This document shows, in pieces, positions 1-6,587 of a DNA stretch of 6,587 nucleotides. Numbering within the stretch: position 1 is the stretch's first letter; the number at the start of each line of letters is the position of its first letter. The DNA lies in assembly GCA_023457035.1 (NCBI GenBank), contig JAEWNN010000220.1, positions 1 to 6,587 on the forward strand, in the 5' to 3' direction. Source of the stretch: Verrucomicrobiota bacterium (GTDB lineage Bacteria; Verrucomicrobiota; Verrucomicrobiia; Opitutales; Opitutaceae). The notes below the pieces were generated by a model. The model worked only from the letters and a program-made list of their open reading frames with translations, did not search any database and was not told the origin of the DNA. The position numbers and the translations under genes were made by a program.

Positions 1-122
1 TCGTCGGAACGCTGGATTTCGCCAGTGACGGGAGTGACGGTGCCGTCGGGATTAATCGCGTCGAGATTGTGGCTCAACATGGAGCGGGCCATGTCGAGGC
101 ATTGCGCCGAGAAACTTTGCAT
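1..122 (-). CDS. N-terminal fragment of an unrecognised protein, cut by the left edge
   Basis: Reading leftwards from an ATG at 122-120, the minus strand is open to the window edge for 40 codons plus two bases. The peptide begins MQSFSAQCLDMARSMLSH and continues through NLDAINPDGTVTPVTGEI to a final QRSD. It has balanced composition with few Arg/Pro runs, unlike the shadow frames here, which suggests real coding. There is no signal peptide or membrane segment in the visible part, so it looks cytosolic at this end. An in-frame ATG at 92-90 (residue 11) is an alternative start. Neither ATG has a clear Shine-Dalgarno sequence. The frame stays open some way upstream of 122, but that translation is Arg/Ser-rich and looks non-coding. 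It lies 226 bp downstream of the transporter gene on the same strand. I do not recognise the family and assign no function. Confidence 0.55.
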   Translation of the reverse strand, partial: MQSFSAQCLDMARSMLSHNLDAINPDGTVTPVTGEIQRSD

Positions 123-211
123 GAAACGGTGGTGTGACGAGGAACGCCGCGTCCTTCCCCGAGGGGGCGACGCGAAAAGGGAGAGGGAATTTGTTTCGGG
201 TTTGGCGGGCA

Positions 212-234
212 CGGGCAAGAGGGAAGTTTGCCCG
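212..234. repeat. Perfect 7-bp inverted repeat with 9-nt loop
   Basis: CGGGCAA at 212-218 pairs exactly with TTGCCCG at 228-234, leaving a 9-nt loop, GAGGGAAGT. A G-T pair (219/227) could extend the stem inward. It lies 115-137 bp past the transporter stop and about 90 bp before the left-edge start, so it may be a terminator remnant, a leader structure or part of a repeat element. No T-tract follows on either strand. Confidence 0.45.
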
Positions 235-259
235 CGATGGACTTTCGCACCAAACGGTC

Positions 260-282
260 GGCGCGCGGCCGGTGGGCGCGCC
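260..282 (-). terminator. Candidate GC-rich hairpin downstream of the transporter gene
   Basis: GGCGCGC at 260-266 pairs perfectly with GCGCGCC at 276-282 around a 9-nt loop. It sits 67-89 bp past the transporter stop codon in the direction of transcription. There is no T-run after it on the minus strand, so it does not fit a classic intrinsic terminator. In a GC-rich genome such hairpins can still assist termination, but chance is also possible. Confidence 0.25.
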
Positions 283-302
283 CGTCCGGCAACCCTGCTC
301 GG

Positions 303-323
303 CACCCCGGCCCGGGCCGGGTG
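303..323 (-). terminator. Candidate terminator: 16-bp palindrome just after the transporter stop
   Basis: CCCGGCCC at 306-313 is followed directly by its reverse complement GGGCCGGG at 314-321. As RNA this folds to a 6-bp stem with a CCGG tetraloop. With C305 bulged, C303-A304 can also pair with T322-G323, lengthening the stem by two pairs. It begins 26-28 bp past the transporter stop, the usual place for a transcription end. No T-tract follows, so assignment as a terminator is tentative. Confidence 0.35.
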
Positions 324-348
324 GGCGGTCTTCGCGAATACGGGCGGC

Positions 349-2331
349 TCAGCCCAGCAGCACGTTGAGCACGGCGTTGCCGATGCCGACCAGCGCGGCA
401 CCGGAGATCAGGCCGGCGCAGACCGGCTCGCAGCCCTCGACCCAGAACGCGTGGCCGCGGGTGCCGGCAACCTTCTGCCGGCGGCCAAACCACCAGAAAG
501 CGAGCGCGCCAACCCACATGGCGAAGCTGGCTTCCGGCGGCAGCACCACGCCGAGCCCGACCGAGACGGCGGAGATCGGGAACCGGCCCCGCGTGACGAT
601 GCGGGCGATCTCGAAGCACGCCGCGGCCGCGGCCGCGAAGGCCATCGAGACGAGGGCGGAGGTCGGCAGGCTTTTCAGCCCATGCGCGATCAGGTCGGCC
701 ACGCCTTTCCACTGCACCGCGGCGGGAAACGCGAACTGATCCGAGATCATCGTGCCCACGGAACGGGTACCATCGGCGTGCGCGGGCAGGAAGAGCAGAT
801 AGAACAGCGGCACGGCGGCGAGCGAGCCGGCCACGATGCCGATCACGTGGCCGACGGCCTGCTGGCGCGGCTTCGCCCCGAGCATGTAGCCGGGCTTGAT
901 GTCGGAGAGCAGGTTGGCGGCGTTGGAGGCGATCTCGGAGGTCATGCCGGCAGGGATGAGGTTGCTCGCCGGATTGGAGCGGTCGATCGCGCCCATGGTG
1001 AACTGCGTGATCTTCGAAAGCGCACCGGTGGGCGTCCACGAGGTGAGCGCCATGGCATTGGTGCAGATGACGGTAAGCACCGCGATCAACGGGAACGACA
1101 CCAGCGCCAGCAGCCACGGCACGCCGAAATAGGTGTGCGATACCCACGCACCGGCGGCGACCCCGACCGGCAGGCCACCCCACGAAACCCAGAGCGGCAC
1201 CTCGATGTGGGCGAGCACATCGGGGCCGCCGGCGCCGACCGCCGCGCGCTTGCGCCGGAACAGGCTCTTGAAGAGGTCCGGCTTGCCGAGCAGGCCGACG
1301 AGCGAACCGACGATCATCATCGTCACGCCCCACCATAGCGCCCACTGGTTGACGATCTCCGTGCGCGAGATCGCGATGGTGGTGCCGTCGGCCGCCGCGC
1401 GGGCGACGATGTCGCCGCGCTGGATCATGAGCGGAGCGAGCACGAAGAAGTTGACGAAGGCACCGAGCATCACGCTGGAGGCGACGCGGATGCCCATCAG
1501 GCCGCCGACGCCGAGCATGGCGGCGTCGAGGGTAAGGCGCAGGCCGAGCTGCCGGATATCCGTGCCGAGGATGCGCGGGGTCCACCAATGCAGCCGGGCG
1601 GCGAGATCGTAGTAGTAGCTGTCGAGCCGCTCCTGGAGGTGCCAGGGCTCGGACAGCCCGGCCCAGCGGTGGAGCTGGAGGAGCTTGAACTGGACCAGGC
1701 GCATCCAGCCGTCGCTCACCAGCATTTGGTAGAGGGCGGTGGCGCCGGCGGTGAGCCCGAGCAGGCGGGCCTTGAGGACGCCCTCGTCGCCCCTGCCGTG
1801 GTAGAGCGCATCGAGCACGACGCCGCAGGCGCGGCCCTCGGGGAAGGGCATCTGCTCCTCGTTGATGAAGCGGCGCTTGAGCGGGAAGGCGAGCAGCACG
1901 CCGATCAGGGCGACCACCACCAGCCAGACGACCAGGTGCCAGGCGGGCGGGACCGCACCCGTCACCAGCATGTAGGCGGCGAGCGCGGAGACGAGCGGCG
2001 CGGTCATGTAGCCGGCGGCAGTCGCGATCGACTGGGTACAGTTGTTCTCGAGGATCGTGAAGTCGGCCGCGAGCCCGGCCCGGGCCAGCCCGCGGTAGAG
2101 CGCGAACGCGAGGATGACCGAGGTGAGCCCGACGCCGACGGAGATGCCGGTCTTGGCCCCGATGTAGAGGTTGGTGGCGGCGAGGATGCCGCCGAGCAGG
2201 AAACCGGTGAACGCCGAGCGCAGGGTGAGCTGCGGCATGTCGCCGCGGAAGACGTTCTCGAACCACCAGCGGTCCTTCTGTTCGCGGGACCAGGTGCGGA
2301 TCTGTTCGTCGGTGAGGTGGGGCAGCGCCAT
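349..2331 (-). CDS. OPT/YSL-family oligopeptide transporter (inner membrane)
   Basis: This encodes a 660-residue polytopic membrane protein of the OPT family, which couples inward substrate movement (small peptides, or metal chelates in YSL relatives) to the ion gradient. Hydrophobic segments run through the whole length, for example about 40-57, 62-80, 100-125, 131-150, 265-300, 331-348, 381-427, 490-517, 556-580, 585-615 and 636-658. Conserved-looking stretches include NLYIGAKTGISVGVG (54-68), ENNCTQSIATAAGY (95-108), EEQMPFPEGRACG (158-170), MTSEIASNAANLLSDIKPGY (463-482) and a C-terminal CEPVCAGLISGAALVGIG (634-651). Length and full domain coverage match bacterial OPT proteins. The ATG at 2331-2329 (MALPHLTDEQIRTW) was chosen because the frame upstream, open to 2595, gives an Arg/Pro-rich non-membrane peptide of 88 residues. 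No strong ribosome-binding site precedes it. The stop is TGA at 351-349. The true substrate cannot be read from the sequence; a metal-chelate role is an alternative to peptides. Confidence 0.93.
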   Translation of the reverse strand: MALPHLTDEQIRTWSREQKDRWWFENVFRGDMPQLTLRSAFTGFLLGGILAATNLYIGAKTGISVGVGLTSVILAFALYRGLARAGLAADFTILENNCTQSIATAAGYMTAPLVSALAAYMLVTGAVPPAWHLVVWLVVVALIGVLLAFPLKRRFINEEQMPFPEGRACGVVLDALYHGRGDEGVLKARLLGLTAGATALYQMLVSDGWMRLVQFKLLQLHRWAGLSEPWHLQERLDSYYYDLAARLHWWTPRILGTDIRQLGLRLTLDAAMLGVGGLMGIRVASSVMLGAFVNFFVLAPLMIQRGDIVARAAADGTTIAISRTEIVNQWALWWGVTMMIVGSLVGLLGKPDLFKSLFRRKRAAVGAGGPDVLAHIEVPLWVSWGGLPVGVAAGAWVSHTYFGVPWLLALVSFPLIAVLTVICTNAMALTSWTPTGALSKITQFTMGAIDRSNPASNLIPAGMTSEIASNAANLLSDIKPGYMLGAKPRQQAVGHVIGIVAGSLAAVPLFYLLFLPAHADGTRSVGTMISDQFAFPAAVQWKGVADLIAHGLKSLPTSALVSMAFAAAAAACFEIARIVTRGRFPISAVSVGLGVVLPPEASFAMWVGALAFWWFGRRQKVAGTRGHAFWVEGCEPVCAGLISGAALVGIGNAVLNVLLG

Positions 2332-2632
2332 GGCGGTACGGGCAGGGACGGCTGGAAGGTGGGCGGTCGATCGGGGGCGGCGAACCGCTCGATTGGGCGG
2401 CGGCGGCTGCGTCCCTCGGGGGCAGGAATCAGGCCGGAACAGGGGCGCGCGGCGAGGCTTTTCCTCTCGGCGGCCGGCCTGCCCGTAGTTCGATCCTCCG
2501 GACCGCAGGTGGAGTGATCGAGCGATGGCCCGAGATCTCCACCGAGGGGCGGGCTCCACGACGAGACACGCCGCCCCCGTCCTCCGCGGTGGCACTCTGT
2601 GGCGATACGGCGCCAGCGGCCCCGGGGCGCGA
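2332..2632. other. 301-bp gap between kinase stop and transporter start
   Basis: I see no convincing gene in this gap. An in-frame upstream extension of the transporter (to 2595) and several plus-strand frames cross it, but their translations are Arg/Pro-rich and resemble nothing I know. It presumably holds the end of the kinase transcript and any promoter of the transporter. No clear -35/-10 pair is visible. The one structured element is the inverted repeat at 2490-2521. Near the kinase stop only a weak 5-bp pairing (2610-2614 with 2626-2630) was found, with no T-tract. Confidence 0.6.
2490..2521. promoter_or_regulatory. Inverted repeat upstream of the transporter; possible operator or leader hairpin
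   Basis: TCGATCCTCC (2490-2499) pairs with GGAGTGATCGA (2511-2521). This gives a 10-bp stem with a single bulged T at 2515 and an 11-nt loop. It lies 159-190 bp upstream of the transporter ATG and 112-143 bp past the kinase stop. The outer TCGATC/GATCGA arms could be a protein-binding dyad, or the RNA could form a leader hairpin. On the minus strand one arm contains GGAGG, but no start codon follows at a suitable distance, so it is not taken as a ribosome-binding site. No T-tract follows. The function is inferred only from symmetry and position. Confidence 0.3.
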
Positions 2633-6538
<3,906 letters not shown>

Positions 6539-6557
6539 GCCACGGACAGTCTGGCCT

Positions 6558-6575
6558 GCCCTCGACGATGAGGGC
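6558..6575. repeat. Small hairpin in the leader of the sensor kinase gene
   Basis: GCCCTC at 6558-6563 pairs perfectly with GAGGGC at 6570-6575 around a 6-nt loop, with a possible G-T pair at each end of the stem. It ends 20 nt before the kinase ATG (6538-6536). It could be the terminator of an upstream gene beyond the right edge or a 5' leader structure. There is no T-run on either strand. With only 49 bp upstream of the ATG visible, promoter elements cannot be judged. Confidence 0.3.
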
Positions 6576-6587
6576 GAGCCCGCAACA

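Larger units (their letters stand above)
123..348. other. Intergenic region between transporter and left-edge gene, hairpin-rich
   Basis: No credible gene was found in these 226 bp. Three inverted repeats stand out: 212-234, 260-282 and 306-321. A purine-rich patch at about 174-190 sits beside a C/G-rich stretch at 153-168, and its texture differs from the flanking genes. The hairpins nearest the transporter stop could end its transcript. No -35/-10 pair is evident for the left-edge gene. Confidence 0.6.

Noticed and set aside
622..637. A 16-bp perfect palindrome, CGCGGCCGCGGCCGCG
   Set aside because: It lies inside the transporter coding sequence in a run of alanine codons (residues about 566-571), where GC-rich codon choice produces such symmetry by chance.
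74..2266. A 730-codon minus-strand frame overlapping the transporter in another register
   Set aside because: The translation is dominated by Arg, Pro and Ala and has no membrane segments or motifs, as expected for an out-of-frame reading of a GC-rich gene. It also runs through the hairpin-rich gap at 123-348.
2495..2499. GGAGG on the minus strand as a ribosome-binding site for a small gene
   Set aside because: No ATG, GTG or TTG occurs at a suitable distance after it. It is one arm of the inverted repeat at 2490-2521.
25..2517. Long plus-strand frames (25-1338, 1588-2517) opposite the transporter
   Set aside because: They are in the same codon-aligned shadow register as the transporter and have low-complexity translations rich in Glu, Gly, Arg and His. 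The transporter on the minus strand explains the region.
2332..2595. 88-residue N-terminal extension of the transporter (start at 2595)
   Set aside because: It is Arg/Pro-rich with no signal or membrane segment. The family-like sequence begins at the ATG at 2331. Openness of the frame is expected from the base composition.

Overview
The window is GC-rich throughout and comes from a bacterial chromosome. It holds two complete genes and one partial gene, all on the minus strand. The best guess for the host is a high-GC bacterium with many two-propeller (Reg_prop/Y_Y_Y) sensor kinases, such as the Opitutaceae (Verrucomicrobiota). Acidobacteria or a high-GC gammaproteobacterium are also possible. 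This is inference from gene style only; there is no rRNA or marker gene.

Layout in transcription order, right to left. Positions 6539-6587 are a short leader with a small hairpin. Positions 6538-2633 encode a 1301-residue hybrid sensor histidine kinase with a signal peptide, fourteen Reg_prop-type blade motifs (enough for two seven-bladed propellers), a Y_Y_Y domain, one membrane span, PAS, HisKA, HATPase and a C-terminal receiver. A 301-bp gap (2632-2332) follows, with no convincing gene but with a 10-bp-stem inverted repeat at 2490-2521. Positions 2331-349 encode a 660-residue OPT-family transporter. A 226-bp gap (348-123) then holds several hairpins and a stretch that may be a dispersed intergenic element. 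Positions 122-1 carry the first 40 codons of an unrecognised protein that runs off the left edge.

The kinase probably senses a ligand outside the cytoplasm and signals through an external phosphotransfer partner, because it ends in a receiver and has no DNA-binding output domain. The OPT transporter moves small peptides or metal-chelate-like substrates across the inner membrane. The two genes are co-oriented, but a 301-bp gap makes one tight operon uncertain. A functional link (the sensor controlling the transporter) is only a hypothesis.

Long plus-strand reading frames, including one of about 4 kb opposite the kinase, are codon-aligned shadows that arise because the real genes almost never use TTA, CTA or TCA. 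I see no tRNA, rRNA, CRISPR array, insertion sequence or clearly new system here.
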